Assembly (NCBI GenBank): GCA_030148985.1
Contig: JASBSJ010000065.1
Span: forward strand, 62,001 to 126,000
Source of the DNA: Sphingopyxis sp.
GTDB lineage: Bacteria; Pseudomonadota; Alphaproteobacteria; Sphingomonadales; Sphingomonadaceae
Reading direction: 5' to 3'
DNA: 64,000 bases
Shown here piece by piece: positions 16,716-26,206 of this stretch. Positions within the stretch are counted from its first letter, which is position 1, and each line of letters starts with the position of its first letter. A model generated the notes under the pieces. It worked only from the letters and a program-made list of their open reading frames with translations. It had not been told where the DNA came from and searched no databases. Position numbers and translations under genes: made by a program.

Positions 16716-18872
16716 ATGCGGCGTGTTTCGGTCGATATCGGCGGCACCTTTACCGATTGCTTCCTGGTGTGGGACGATCAGTATGTCGCAGCCAAGGCGC
16801 TGACGACGCATCAGAATCTGGCTCTGGGCTTCAATGCTTCGCTGGCACAGGCCTATGCCCGTCTCGGGCTTGGGCTTGAAGACGTGATGGCCGAGGTCGA
16901 TAGTGTGCGCTACGCCACGACGCTCGGCACCAATGCGCTGATCGAGCGGCGCGGGCCGAAGGTGGGGCTGATCACCACCGCCGGGTTCGAGAGCAGCGTG
17001 CCGCTGAGCCGCGGGCGCGGCTATGGCGAAGGCCTGTCCGAACGGCTGCGCAAAGATCTGCCAATGGCGCAGCGTCCCGAGCCGATCGTGCCGATCCCGC
17101 TGATCGTCGGCATCCGCGAGCGGATGGCCGAAAATGGCGGCGTGATCATGGCGCTCGACGAGGACGACCTGCGCGCGCAAGTGCATCGGCTGGTCGATCG
17201 CGGCGCGCAGGCGTTCGTCGTCAGCCTGGTCAATTCGGTGGTCAATCCGGCGCACGAGCTGCGCGTCGAGGAGGTCATCCGCGAGGAATTTCCCGAGCAT
17301 ATGCTGGGTTCTGCGCCAATCATCCTTTCGCACAAGGTGGTTGGCCGCAAGGGCGAATATGTCCGCACCTCCTCGGCGATCCTCGACGCATTCCTGCACA
17401 AGGCGATGTACCTCGGCCTTTCCAGCCTGGAGCTCAACCTGCGCGAAAACGGGCACGAGCGGCCGATGCAGGTGGTGCACAATTCGGGCGGCATGGCGCA
17501 GCTCAATTCGACCGATGCGCTGCAGACGATCCACAGCGGCCCGGTCGCAGGCATCGCCGCGTCCGAGCATCTCGCCGCGGAGACCGATCTTGGCAACATC
17601 GTGTGCACCGATATGGGCGGTACCAGCTTCGACATCGGGCTGGTGGTCGAGGGGGGAATCAAGTTCTACGACTTCAATCCCGTCATCGACCGCTGGCTGG
17701 TCAATATCCCGATGGTTCATCTGGTGACACTGGGCGCGGGGGGCGGTTCGATCGCGCAGTTCGACCGGCTGCGCCAGACAGTATCGGTCGGGCCCAAAAG
17801 CGCCGGCTCCGATCCCGGCCCGGCATGTTATGACAAGGGCGGGCGCGATGCGACGGTGACCGATGCCGATCTGCTGCTCGGCTATCTGCGCGCGGACGAT
17901 TATGCTGGCGGGCGGATCACGCTCAGCGCCAAGCGCGCCGACAGCGTGATGCGGCGGACCTTGGGCGAGGTGCTGGGGATCGATACGATCGCGGCGGCCA
18001 AATTGGTCAAGCAGCGCGTCGACAACGACATGGCCAACGGCATTGCCACCGAATTGCGCGCACGCGGCTATGAGCCGGGCCAGTTCACCATGCTGGCCTA
18101 TGGCGGCAACGGCGCGCTGCATGCCTGCGGAATCGCCAATGCGATCGGCATCACCCGGGTACTCGTGCCGCCGTTCAGCTCGGTGTTCTCGGCAGTCGGC
18201 GCGGGCAATATGGACCAGCTCCACATCCACGAACGGTCATTGTACCTGCAGGTCTATGACAGCGGCAAACGCGCGCTAATGGACGACTTCGATGGTTTTA
18301 ATGCCATCGTCGCCGAGCTTGAGGCGCGCGGTCGCGCCGATCTGCTGCGGCAGGGTTTTGCCGAGGCCGACATCCGCTATCGGCTCGAGGTCGATCTGCG
18401 CTATGGTAACCAGCTCGCTCAGACCGCGGTGGTGGTGGGGCGCAACCGGATAGCCAATAGCCACGAGCTGCTCGAGCTGATTGCGTTGTTCGGGCATGAT
18501 TATGGTAAGCGCTACGGCGAGGGCAGCCAGTCGCCCGAGGCCGGAATTCGCATCAACACGGTGCGGGTGGCCTCCTATGTGACAAGCCCCAAATTGCGCT
18601 TTTCTGACATTCTCCCATCCGATGACAGCCTGCACGACGCGCCTGCACCCTCGGTGGTTCACCCGTGTCATTTCATCGGCTTCGAAGGCCCGGTGCAGAC
18701 AGGTTTTCACGTGCTCGAAGACCTCGATCTCGGCGCGGTGGTGCGTGGCCCTGCGGTGGTGACCTCGCAATCGACGACCTTTCTGGTCGAGCCGGGCTGG
18801 CAGCTTTCGGTAGGCCGTTATGGCGCGGGCTGGCTGCAGCGCAACGAGATTGCTTCAGGAGTGACCCCATGA
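16716..18872 (+). CDS. Ketone carboxylase subunit, HyuA-like (apc3 position)
   Basis: A 718-residue hydantoinase A/oxoprolinase-family protein with both ATP-binding motifs: SVDIGGTFTDCFLV at residues 5-18 and CTDMGGTSFDIGLVV near residue 299. It also has RYATTLGTNALIERRGPKVG and TLGAGGGSIAQFD. It belongs to the larger HyuA type of ketone carboxylases, where the ATPase-like subunit phosphorylates bicarbonate and/or the ketone enol. Its stop overlaps the start of the HyuB-like gene (ATGA), which supports fixed stoichiometry in a complex. Confidence 0.85.
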   Translation: MRRVSVDIGGTFTDCFLVWDDQYVAAKALTTHQNLALGFNASLAQAYARLGLGLEDVMAEVDSVRYATTLGTNALIERRGPKVGLITTAGFESSVPLSRGRGYGEGLSERLRKDLPMAQRPEPIVPIPLIVGIRERMAENGGVIMALDEDDLRAQVHRLVDRGAQAFVVSLVNSVVNPAHELRVEEVIREEFPEHMLGSAPIILSHKVVGRKGEYVRTSSAILDAFLHKAMYLGLSSLELNLRENGHERPMQVVHNSGGMAQLNSTDALQTIHSGPVAGIAASEHLAAETDLGNIVCTDMGGTSFDIGLVVEGGIKFYDFNPVIDRWLVNIPMVHLVTLGAGGGSIAQFDRLRQTVSVGPKSAGSDPGPACYDKGGRDATVTDADLLLGYLRADDYAGGRITLSAKRADSVMRRTLGEVLGIDTIAAAKLVKQRVDNDMANGIATELRARGYEPGQFTMLAYGGNGALHACGIANAIGITRVLVPPFSSVFSAVGAGNMDQLHIHERSLYLQVYDSGKRALMDDFDGFNAIVAELEARGRADLLRQGFAEADIRYRLEVDLRYGNQLAQTAVVVGRNRIANSHELLELIALFGHDYGKRYGEGSQSPEAGIRINTVRVASYVTSPKLRFSDILPSDDSLHDAPAPSVVHPCHFIGFEGPVQTGFHVLEDLDLGAVVRGPAVVTSQSTTFLVEPGWQLSVGRYGAGWLQRNEIASGVTP

Positions 18873-21094
18873 CCAGTTCCAGCGACAAGGTGAACGAATT
18901 TCTGCAGGACGCCACGCTGTTCCTGGCACCCGATCCAGAGATCATGAACAACCACGGCTTTGCCCCGCGCTCGGCGCTTGAGGAGCGGTGCATGGCGAAG
19001 GAGAGTGATCCCGCCCGGATCGAGATCGTCCGCGAGCGGCTGATGGCCGGTGCCAATGAGAGCTTCGAGATGCTCGAGAACATGGGCGCGGCGCCGGGCG
19101 CGAAATGGGGTGATTGCGTTTCGGCGATGTTCACCGCTTCGGGCGATCTCAGCCTCGCCAGCACAGGCGGTGTCGTGATTTTCGTCAATCTGGTCCAATA
19201 TCCGATCAAGTTCATCAACAAATATTGGAAGAACGATCCCAGCGTCGGTGTGCGCGAGGGTGATGCCTTTCTGGTCAACGATGCGCACTATGGCCAGGCG
19301 CACAATACCGACCAGTCGCTGATGATGCCGGTGTTCTGGGAAGGCGAGCACGTCGCCTGGGTCGGCGCGACCGTGCACGAGGGCGAGAATGGCGCGATCG
19401 AACCCGGCGGCATGCCGTCGATCGCCGAGCAGACCTGGGATGAGGGGCTCAAGATGCCGCCGTTTCGGGTCGCCGAAAATTATGTGCTGCGCCGCGACAT
19501 CGTCACCTTCCTGCAGAATTCGGTGCGCGAGCCCAAGCTGCAATATGCCGATATGAAGGTGAAGATGTACACCTGCCGCAGGCTGGAGCAGCGCATCCAC
19601 GAGGCGATCGCCGAGTTCGGCGTGGAAGCGGTGGTCGCCTGTCTGCGGCGCAACCTTGAGGATACCGATGCCGAGGTGCGGCGCAGGCTGAAGGAATGGC
19701 CCGACGGCACCACCCGCCATGCCTGGTGGACCGATGGCACGCTGCGCGAAAATGCGCTGATCAAGATCAATCTGGCGGTTACCAAGAAGGACGACGTGCT
19801 GACCTTCGACTATCGCGGATCGTCGCCCGAGTTCGCCAACCGCGCCAACAACACCCTCGACATCACGCTCAAGGGCATGCTTTCGCAGCTGATGCTTGCC
19901 TATGTTTGGCCCGATCTGCCGCGCAACCAGGCGGTGCTCAATTCGGTGCGCTTCATCTTCGACGAGCATTCGATCATGCGCCCTGCGCCGACCGCGCCGA
20001 TCTCGCAATGCATGATGTCGGTGTTCACCTCGTGGAGCGTCGCGCAGGTCTCGGTGATGAAGTTCCTCTATTGCGTGCCGGACAAATACACCCGGGTGAT
20101 CGCGCCCTGGTATTGCATGATCAACACCTTCCTGTTCGGCGGGCTGACCCAGCATGGCGAGATGGTGGGCAATGTCTGCGCCGACATCAACGGCATGGGC
20201 GGCGGCGCGCTGGCGGATCGCGACGGTCAGCAGAGCTGCGCGCCGATCTTTGCCACCATGGCGGATCTTGGCGAGCAGGAGTTCATGGAGGAGGAGATGC
20301 CGTTCGTGCAGCTCGTCTCCAAGAAGCTGATGCGCGACAATCAGGGCTTTGGGCGGCAACGCGGCGGCATGGGCTATCAGATGATGCTGGCACTGCGCGA
20401 CAGCCCGGCCTGGGGCTTCATGCTGACCGCGATCGGATCGAAATTCCCCAACGTGCCGGGCCTGTTCGGCGGCTATGGTTGTCCGACCTATCCGCTGGCG
20501 CGCGTACGCGGCATCGACGTGTTCGAGGCGATGCGCACCGACCCCGGCCAGTTCCGCTATTCGATAGCCGAGATGATGAACGAGCAACCATTTCCCGAGG
20601 CGCAATACAGCACCCACCCGATGTCGCTGCCTTATGCGCTGGCTGCGCGAGGCGAACTGTACATGATTGCACAGGGCACCGGCGGCGGCTTCGGCGATCC
20701 GCTCGAGCGCGACCCGGCGGACGTGATGCGCGACCATGAGGAGGATCTGGTCTCCGACGAGGTTGCGTGGCGCATCTATCGCGTGGTGTTCGACCCCCAG
20801 ACCCGGATCGTCGATGAAGAGGCGACAGCGAAAGCGCGCCAGGCGGTGCGCGATGAGCGGCTGGCGGGTGCAATGAGCTATGACGATTATTGTGCGCAGC
20901 ATGTCACCGCCAAGCCACCCGCGCATCTGCCTTATTATGGCAGTTGGGACGATACCAAGACGCTCTATGCGGGTAGCCCGGATGTGAGCTTTCCCGCAGG
21001 TGAGGCCGGCCCGCCGATCATCATGCCGCATCCACTGCAGGTACGGATCGACGCGCTCGAACGGCAGCTTGCTGCGCTGCAGACTGCAGGCTGA
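18869..21094 (+). CDS. Ketone carboxylase subunit, HyuB-like (apc4 position)
   Basis: A 741-residue hydantoinase B/oxoprolinase-family protein. Recognisable parts are DAFLVNDAHYGQAHNTD, FDYRGSSPEFANRANNT, RGGMGYQMML and GTGGGFGDPLERDP near the C-terminus. The ATG at 18869 overlaps the stop of the preceding subunit. Family knowledge: the HyuB-type subunit carries the carboxylation or amidohydrolase site. It is longer than the HyuB at 49232 (627 residues) and has an N-terminal extension, which fits the acetophenone-carboxylase type rather than a hydantoinase. Confidence 0.85.
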   Translation: MTSSSDKVNEFLQDATLFLAPDPEIMNNHGFAPRSALEERCMAKESDPARIEIVRERLMAGANESFEMLENMGAAPGAKWGDCVSAMFTASGDLSLASTGGVVIFVNLVQYPIKFINKYWKNDPSVGVREGDAFLVNDAHYGQAHNTDQSLMMPVFWEGEHVAWVGATVHEGENGAIEPGGMPSIAEQTWDEGLKMPPFRVAENYVLRRDIVTFLQNSVREPKLQYADMKVKMYTCRRLEQRIHEAIAEFGVEAVVACLRRNLEDTDAEVRRRLKEWPDGTTRHAWWTDGTLRENALIKINLAVTKKDDVLTFDYRGSSPEFANRANNTLDITLKGMLSQLMLAYVWPDLPRNQAVLNSVRFIFDEHSIMRPAPTAPISQCMMSVFTSWSVAQVSVMKFLYCVPDKYTRVIAPWYCMINTFLFGGLTQHGEMVGNVCADINGMGGGALADRDGQQSCAPIFATMADLGEQEFMEEEMPFVQLVSKKLMRDNQGFGRQRGGMGYQMMLALRDSPAWGFMLTAIGSKFPNVPGLFGGYGCPTYPLARVRGIDVFEAMRTDPGQFRYSIAEMMNEQPFPEAQYSTHPMSLPYALAARGELYMIAQGTGGGFGDPLERDPADVMRDHEEDLVSDEVAWRIYRVVFDPQTRIVDEEATAKARQAVRDERLAGAMSYDDYCAQHVTAKPPAHLPYYGSWDDTKTLYAGSPDVSFPAGEAGPPIIMPHPLQVRIDALERQLAALQTAG

Positions 21095-21747
21095 TGGACC
21101 GGCTGTGGATCGACGCGCATGATTATGGCGTGCGGCTGCTGCGCGGCGGTAGCGAGCCATGGCTTGTCCCTGCGACATTGGGGCCGTTCTGCGGCGAGCT
21201 TGTCGGTCTGCTGCAGCCCTACCGCCTTGTGGTGCCGGTTGCGCCGCTGCTGCGTGCGGATATGGACGATGAGGTCGATACCGCAGCCGCGCTGGAGAGC
21301 ATCGTGGACTCCAGTGCGTTCGCGCTGGCGCTGGAGACGGGACTTGCGACGCTAGCGCACGGGGCGGGCGCAGGGCTGCTGGTGCCGATGCTTCCTGGCC
21401 CGACGATGCTGGGCTGCAATGCGGACGACGAGGATGCGCTGGACGATTGCCTTGCCACGCTTGGTGCCGTGCTGCGCCTTATGCTTGGGGTTCGCTTGAG
21501 CGGGGCGATTCTGATCGACGAGCCCGATCCCATCGCACGCGAAGCGATGGGTCCGCTGCATCGGATCGCGAAGCATGGCGGCGTGGATCTGCGGATCCTG
21601 GGCGAGGGGCTCGTCTCGGTCGGCTGGAACGCGCTTGAAGGGGTTGCCGCCGCGCGCGAGACGCAGGTGAGGGTGCCCGCCGATGTCGAGCCCGAAGCGG
21701 TGCTCGCGCGGCTGGCGGCGCTACGGTCGCCGGAGCGCGGATCATGA
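21094..21747 (+). CDS. Unknown protein in apc5 position of the carboxylase operon
   Basis: A 217-residue soluble, acidic, Ala/Leu-rich protein that I do not recognise as a known family. It starts one base inside the stop of the HyuB-like gene and overlaps the ligase start by 4 bp, so it is certainly part of the operon. In the acetophenone carboxylase operon this position holds the fifth, loosely bound subunit needed for activity, but that protein is larger (about 34 kDa versus about 23 kDa here). I see no catalytic motif. There are conserved-looking patches LLVPMLPGPTMLGCN and LSGAILIDEPDPIA. Assignment as a subunit is by position only. Confidence 0.6.
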   Translation: MDRLWIDAHDYGVRLLRGGSEPWLVPATLGPFCGELVGLLQPYRLVVPVAPLLRADMDDEVDTAAALESIVDSSAFALALETGLATLAHGAGAGLLVPMLPGPTMLGCNADDEDALDDCLATLGAVLRLMLGVRLSGAILIDEPDPIAREAMGPLHRIAKHGGVDLRILGEGLVSVGWNALEGVAAARETQVRVPADVEPEAVLARLAALRSPERGS

Positions 21748-23312
21748 GCCTGTTGTTTCACGACGCGTTCGATTTTCTGGTTCGGTCGCGCCCTGATCAG
21801 CTCTGCATCGTCGACGACGCGCGCAGCCTGACGTTCGCCGAAGCGGGTGCGGAGGTGAACCGGATCGCGCACGGGTTGCGCGCCATCGGCCTCACCAAGG
21901 GCGACCGGTTCGGCTATCTCGCCAAGAACAACGCTGACATGTGGCTGATGTATCTGGCGGCTGCGCGCACCGGAATCGTCCCGGTTCCGCTCAACTACCG
22001 GCTCGCGCCTGCCGAGTGGCGGCATATCCTGATCGACGCGCATGCCAGGGCGTTGTTCGTCGGGACGGGTCATGACGCGCAAGTGGCGCAGATCGCCGAT
22101 GATCTCCCGGAAGTTGGCACGCTGGTCTCGTTCGACGGTACGCTGGAGGGCGCACTGCATTATGCGACCTGGCTCGCGGAGCAGCCCGGCACGCCGATGG
22201 CATCAGCGACGAGCGCTGAGGACATCTTCTACCAGATGTACACCAGCGGAACGACCGGCCTGCCCAAGGGGGTGCTGGTCAGCCACGCCAATTATGCCGC
22301 CAACATCAGCCAATGCCTGCAGATGATCACGCGATTGCCCGATGCCGGCGGGACTGCGGTTGTCGTCACCCCGCTCTATCATGCCGCCGCGGTGTGGATT
22401 GCGGCCTTCTGCACCGCGCGCGGGCTGACCATCCATCTCAAGACGGATTTCGACCCGCACGACGTCGTCGATACGCTCGAGCGCGAGCGGGCGCGCTTCA
22501 CCTTCCTGGTGCCCGCGATGATTCAGGCGTGCCTGACGCAGGTCGATGACATCGCAGAGCGCGACTGGTCGCATCTCGGCCTGTTGATGTATGGCGCATC
22601 GCCGATTGCCGAAGATGTGCTGCGCCGCGCGATCGCTGTGTTCGGCTGCGATGTCTATCAGGCCTATGGCATGACCGAGACCACCGCGATCCTCAGCCTG
22701 TTGGGAGCCGACGAGCATCGCCGCGCGCTGGCGGGCGAGGAGCATCTGCTGCTCGCGTGCGGCCGCGCGCTGCCCGGCACCGAGATCGTGATCGCGGGCG
22801 AGGACGACGCGCCGTTGCCACCAGGCGCGGTCGGCCAGATTCTTGCGCGCGGGCCGCAGATCGTTCCCGGCTATGCCAACCTGCCTGAGGCCACCGCCGC
22901 CTTTCTCGATCGCGGCTGGGCGCATACTGGCGATGCCGGCGAGATTGACGCCGAGGGCTATGTCTATATCCGCGACCGCATCAAGGACATGGTGGTGAGC
23001 GGCGGCGAGAACATCTATCCGCGCGAGATCGAGAACGTGCTGTTCGATCACCCGCTGATCGTTGACGCTGCCGTCATCGGCGTGCCCGATGAACGCTTCG
23101 GCGAGGCCTTGCTCGCCTTTGTCGTCACTGCCGGCGATGTCGCTATAGCGGCCCAGGAGGTGATCGCCTTCTGCCGCGAGCGACTGGGCGGATACAAGGT
23201 TCCGCGCCGGATCGAACAGGTGGAGACGCTGCCGCGCAACGCCAGCGGCAAGGTGCTCAAGCACGAGCTGCGCGCGCCTTATTGGGCGGCCTCAGGCCGC
23301 ATGGTGGGTTGA
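21744..23312 (+). CDS. Acyl-CoA ligase (AMP-forming), beta-keto-acid ligase candidate
   Basis: A 522-residue ANL-superfamily enzyme. The P-loop is YTSGTTGLPKGVLVSH near residue 165, then YQAYGMTETTAIL, the hinge region YIRDRIKDMVVSGGENIYPR, and the C-terminal lysine in PRNASGKVLKHELR. It activates a carboxylic acid to its CoA ester through an acyl-adenylate. The operon position directly after the carboxylase genes mirrors the benzoylacetate-CoA ligase step of aryl ketone degradation, so the likely substrate is the beta-keto acid made by the carboxylase. The exact acid is not readable from sequence. Confidence 0.88.
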   Translation: MSLLFHDAFDFLVRSRPDQLCIVDDARSLTFAEAGAEVNRIAHGLRAIGLTKGDRFGYLAKNNADMWLMYLAAARTGIVPVPLNYRLAPAEWRHILIDAHARALFVGTGHDAQVAQIADDLPEVGTLVSFDGTLEGALHYATWLAEQPGTPMASATSAEDIFYQMYTSGTTGLPKGVLVSHANYAANISQCLQMITRLPDAGGTAVVVTPLYHAAAVWIAAFCTARGLTIHLKTDFDPHDVVDTLERERARFTFLVPAMIQACLTQVDDIAERDWSHLGLLMYGASPIAEDVLRRAIAVFGCDVYQAYGMTETTAILSLLGADEHRRALAGEEHLLLACGRALPGTEIVIAGEDDAPLPPGAVGQILARGPQIVPGYANLPEATAAFLDRGWAHTGDAGEIDAEGYVYIRDRIKDMVVSGGENIYPREIENVLFDHPLIVDAAVIGVPDERFGEALLAFVVTAGDVAIAAQEVIAFCRERLGGYKVPRRIEQVETLPRNASGKVLKHELRAPYWAASGRMVG

Positions 23313-23333
23313 ATCGAACGAAGAATGTCACGC

Positions 23334-23350
23334 CTACCCTTTCGGGTGGG
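23334..23350. promoter_or_regulatory. Putative operator, copy C (CTACCCTTTCGGGTGGG)
   Basis: Third copy of the 17-bp pattern CYACCCNNNCGGGTGGG. It lies 21 bp after the ligase stop and 130 bp before the TonB receptor start, implying that the receptor has its own promoter under the same regulator. Confidence 0.55.
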
Positions 23351-23480
23351 GGTGTTTGGCAGGGCATGATTATCCCGTGATCAGGCGGGGCCCGACAAAC
23401 CTGCTCAATACTGCCCGAGGCGCAAAAAGCGTCCGGGGTGCCGCATTCGGCAGCGAATGACATCTAGGGGAGAATGCACG

Positions 23481-25733
23481 ATGGCTAGCCTGAAATCCTA
23501 TCTGTTTGCCGGATGCGCCATGGCGGCGATGCTGGTGAGCGCGCCGGCGCATGCGCAGGAGGCCGACACGCGGGCCGAGCCCCAGAGCGGGATTGCCGAT
23601 ATCGTGGTGACCGCACAGCGCCGCTCGGAATCGCTGCAGGACGTGCCGCTCGCGGTGTCCGCGCTCGATGCCGACCGCATCCGCGAGGCGGGCTTCAACG
23701 ATGTCGAGGATCTGAGCTCGACCGTGCCCAATCTCAATATTTCGGCGCTGTGGGGAACCTCCAACCCCAAGATCTTCATGCGCGGCATCGGCAACAACAA
23801 TTTCAACCAGACCGCCGAAAGCAAGGTCGCGGTCTATCTCGACCAGGTCTATCTCTCGGCGCCGTCGGGACAATTATTCCAGATGTACGACCTCGACCGG
23901 ATCGAAGTGCTTCGCGGGCCGCAGGGCACGCTGTACGGCAAGAACGCCACCGGCGGCGCGATCTCGGTATATTCCAAACTGCCCGGCGACGAGGTCGAGG
24001 GCTATGTCCGCGCCGGCTATGGCAATTACGACGCGTTCGAACTGGAAAGCGCGGTGACGCTACCGCTGTCCAGCACGCTTTCGGCGCGGGTCGCCGGCAC
24101 CTGGTCCAAGCGCGACGGCTATGTCACCGATGTGCGCGACGGATCGCGGGTCAACGATGCCGACCAATGGGCGGCGCGCGGCATCTTGCGCTGGCAGCCA
24201 TCGTCCGATGTCGACATCAAGCTGAATTTCCACGGCGGCGGATCGGATTCGACCCATAACAACAGCGTGCATCGCGGCATCTTCGATCCGGCGCAGTTGG
24301 CGCTTGGCAATTTCGTCAAGCTGCCCGCCGATGCCATCATCGCGCGCAACGGGGTCGATATCCTGGGCTATCGCGATCCCAATTCCGACCCCTATGTCAA
24401 CGAATATGAAGGCGAGACCTTCGCCAAGATCGACCTTTTCGGGGTGTCGCTGGTCGGCGATTTCACGCTCGGCAACGGCTATACGCTGACCTCGGTCACC
24501 GGGTACGAGCATTCCAAGCGGCATGTGCTGCAGGAGGGCAATGGCGCGCCCAGCACGATCTTCACGATCAACTGGGGACCATCCGACTTCAAGACCTATT
24601 CGCAGGAATTGCGCCTTGCTTCGCCCGATGACGGCAGCTTCAGCTGGCTGATCGGCGGCTTCGTGTTCCACGAAAAGGGCGTGGTCAACAATTTCTACAA
24701 CCTCACTTCGGTCGCCTTCGCGCTTAGCGTTGATGCCTTCGACCAGGATTATGTGCAGAAGACCGACACCTATGCCGCCTTTGCGCAGGGCACGCTCGAG
24801 CTTGCCGACCAGCTCAACCTGACGATCGGCGGACGCATCAACCATGAAAAGCGCACGCTCGATCACACCGTGTTCGCGACCGACACCGCGCGTGTCTCGC
24901 TGCTGCCCGGACCGCTGTTCGACCTGCAGCTTGAGGAAAGCTGGACCGAATGGTCCGGCCGCATCGCGCTCGATTACACGATTGCCGAAGATGTCCTGGT
25001 GTTCGCCAGCGTCAACCGCGGCTTTACCAGCGGCGGCTTCAACACCGGCGCGTTCAACGATCCGGTTGGGGCGCAGCGCACCTTCGATCCGGAAACAGTG
25101 ATCAGCTATGAGGCGGGGATCAAGTCCACCCTGCTGGATCGTCGCTTGAAGCTGAACGCCACCGCATTCCTGTATGATTATAGCGACCTGCAGGTGTTCA
25201 CCTTCACTGCCGGCGGGTTGCAGTTCATCGAGAACGCCTCCAACGCCCAGATCAAGGGCATCGAGTTCGAGATGCAGACGGTCCCGGTCGATAATCTGGA
25301 ACTGGGGGCCAGCCTTGGCTTTCTGAAGAGCGAATATCGCAACTTCACCCGCGCCACCGGCGGCGTGGTCGAGGATCTCAGCGGCAACCGGCTGATCGGG
25401 GCGCCCAACACCCAGATCAATCTGGTCGGCAAATATACGGTGCCCACCGATGTCGGCGATTTCTGGCTGCGCGGCGATTATAGCTATACCGGCAACCGCT
25501 TCTATGACGAGCGCCAGCTGCGCGAGCTGAGCAGCGAAGGTGGTACCAGCAACCTCAACGCATCAATCGGCTATACCGGGCTGGACGAAACGCTGGAGCT
25601 GACATTGTGGGTCAAGAATCTGACCAAGGAGGTCAGTATCATCGACGTGGTCGAGGTCGGGCTCTTTGGTTACCAGAATGTCTGGTACAACATGCCGCGG
25701 ACCTATGGCGTGAGCCTCGAATATCGGTTCTGA
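23481..25733 (+). CDS. TonB-dependent outer membrane receptor
   Basis: A 750-residue receptor. A signal peptide ends near AHAQ at residue 26, followed by a TonB box-like IADIVVTAQRR and a plug domain with FMRGIGNNNFNQ and RIEVLRGPQGTLYGKNATGG. A 22-strand barrel ends in SLEYRF. The start is ATG at 23481, preceded by AGGGGAGAA. It is the last gene of the ketone island and has a copy of the putative operator in front, so it probably imports the island's substrate or a precursor rather than iron. The substrate is unknown. Confidence 0.92.
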   Translation: MASLKSYLFAGCAMAAMLVSAPAHAQEADTRAEPQSGIADIVVTAQRRSESLQDVPLAVSALDADRIREAGFNDVEDLSSTVPNLNISALWGTSNPKIFMRGIGNNNFNQTAESKVAVYLDQVYLSAPSGQLFQMYDLDRIEVLRGPQGTLYGKNATGGAISVYSKLPGDEVEGYVRAGYGNYDAFELESAVTLPLSSTLSARVAGTWSKRDGYVTDVRDGSRVNDADQWAARGILRWQPSSDVDIKLNFHGGGSDSTHNNSVHRGIFDPAQLALGNFVKLPADAIIARNGVDILGYRDPNSDPYVNEYEGETFAKIDLFGVSLVGDFTLGNGYTLTSVTGYEHSKRHVLQEGNGAPSTIFTINWGPSDFKTYSQELRLASPDDGSFSWLIGGFVFHEKGVVNNFYNLTSVAFALSVDAFDQDYVQKTDTYAAFAQGTLELADQLNLTIGGRINHEKRTLDHTVFATDTARVSLLPGPLFDLQLEESWTEWSGRIALDYTIAEDVLVFASVNRGFTSGGFNTGAFNDPVGAQRTFDPETVISYEAGIKSTLLDRRLKLNATAFLYDYSDLQVFTFTAGGLQFIENASNAQIKGIEFEMQTVPVDNLELGASLGFLKSEYRNFTRATGGVVEDLSGNRLIGAPNTQINLVGKYTVPTDVGDFWLRGDYSYTGNRFYDERQLRELSSEGGTSNLNASIGYTGLDETLELTLWVKNLTKEVSIIDVVEVGLFGYQNVWYNMPRTYGVSLEYRF

Positions 25734-26206
25734 CCGAATATCTCCCGCACGAGCAAGGATCGTTAGAGCAAGTCGGCAAGCGTAGCGGCTAGCGTCCTCG
25801 CGACCTGTGTGCTGTCGGGCAGGGGTTGCGTCGCCTGGCTCCCATTGGGGCGTTCCAGCGGCCGTGGGCCGGCCCCGCTGCTGGGTAAATGCCAGCCATT
25901 TGCCCTCTTGCCCTTCGAAGGTGGCATTCGCCTGTCGGCCAGATCGAGCCGATTGGCGGCCGGGCGACAATGCGCCTCATGCCGGACGTTTCTTTATCGA
26001 TCGTCCGTGCCCGAAAACAGGCGCTGAGTTTGCGCGCGGGCATTGTCAGCTTCGGTGCTGCTCGGCATCAGGAACATATAGCATTTGGCGCTACAGCCTT
26101 GGGGCCGACCGCAGTCCGATCGCCCGGTCAATATCAATTGCCAATGCCCAAACTCGGCCCTAAGGGCAATTTGATAATACCTCGCAATAACATTCGAGCC
26201 GGTGAC
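25734..26206. other. Non-coding stretch before the PepSY gene
   Basis: I find no gene I can support in this 470-bp gap. Reading frames through it lack recognisable proteins and overlap each other. It probably holds the end of the receptor transcript and the promoter for the PepSY operon. The AT-richer part at 26170-26195 (TTTGATAATACC...CAATAACATT) could be a promoter or metal-regulator site, but no clear Fur consensus is visible. Confidence 0.4.

Noticed and set aside
16074-18230. A 718-codon minus-strand frame over the carboxylase genes
   Set aside because: Antisense shadow of the HyuA-like gene, low-complexity His/Arg composition, no known motif.
18818-21178. A 786-codon minus-strand frame over the HyuB-like gene
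   Set aside because: Antisense shadow with repetitive His/Arg/Ala content; the plus-strand protein carries all family motifs.
26170-26195. Fur-type iron box upstream of the PepSY gene
   Set aside because: AT-rich and suggestive, but no convincing inverted repeat matching a Fur consensus could be read.
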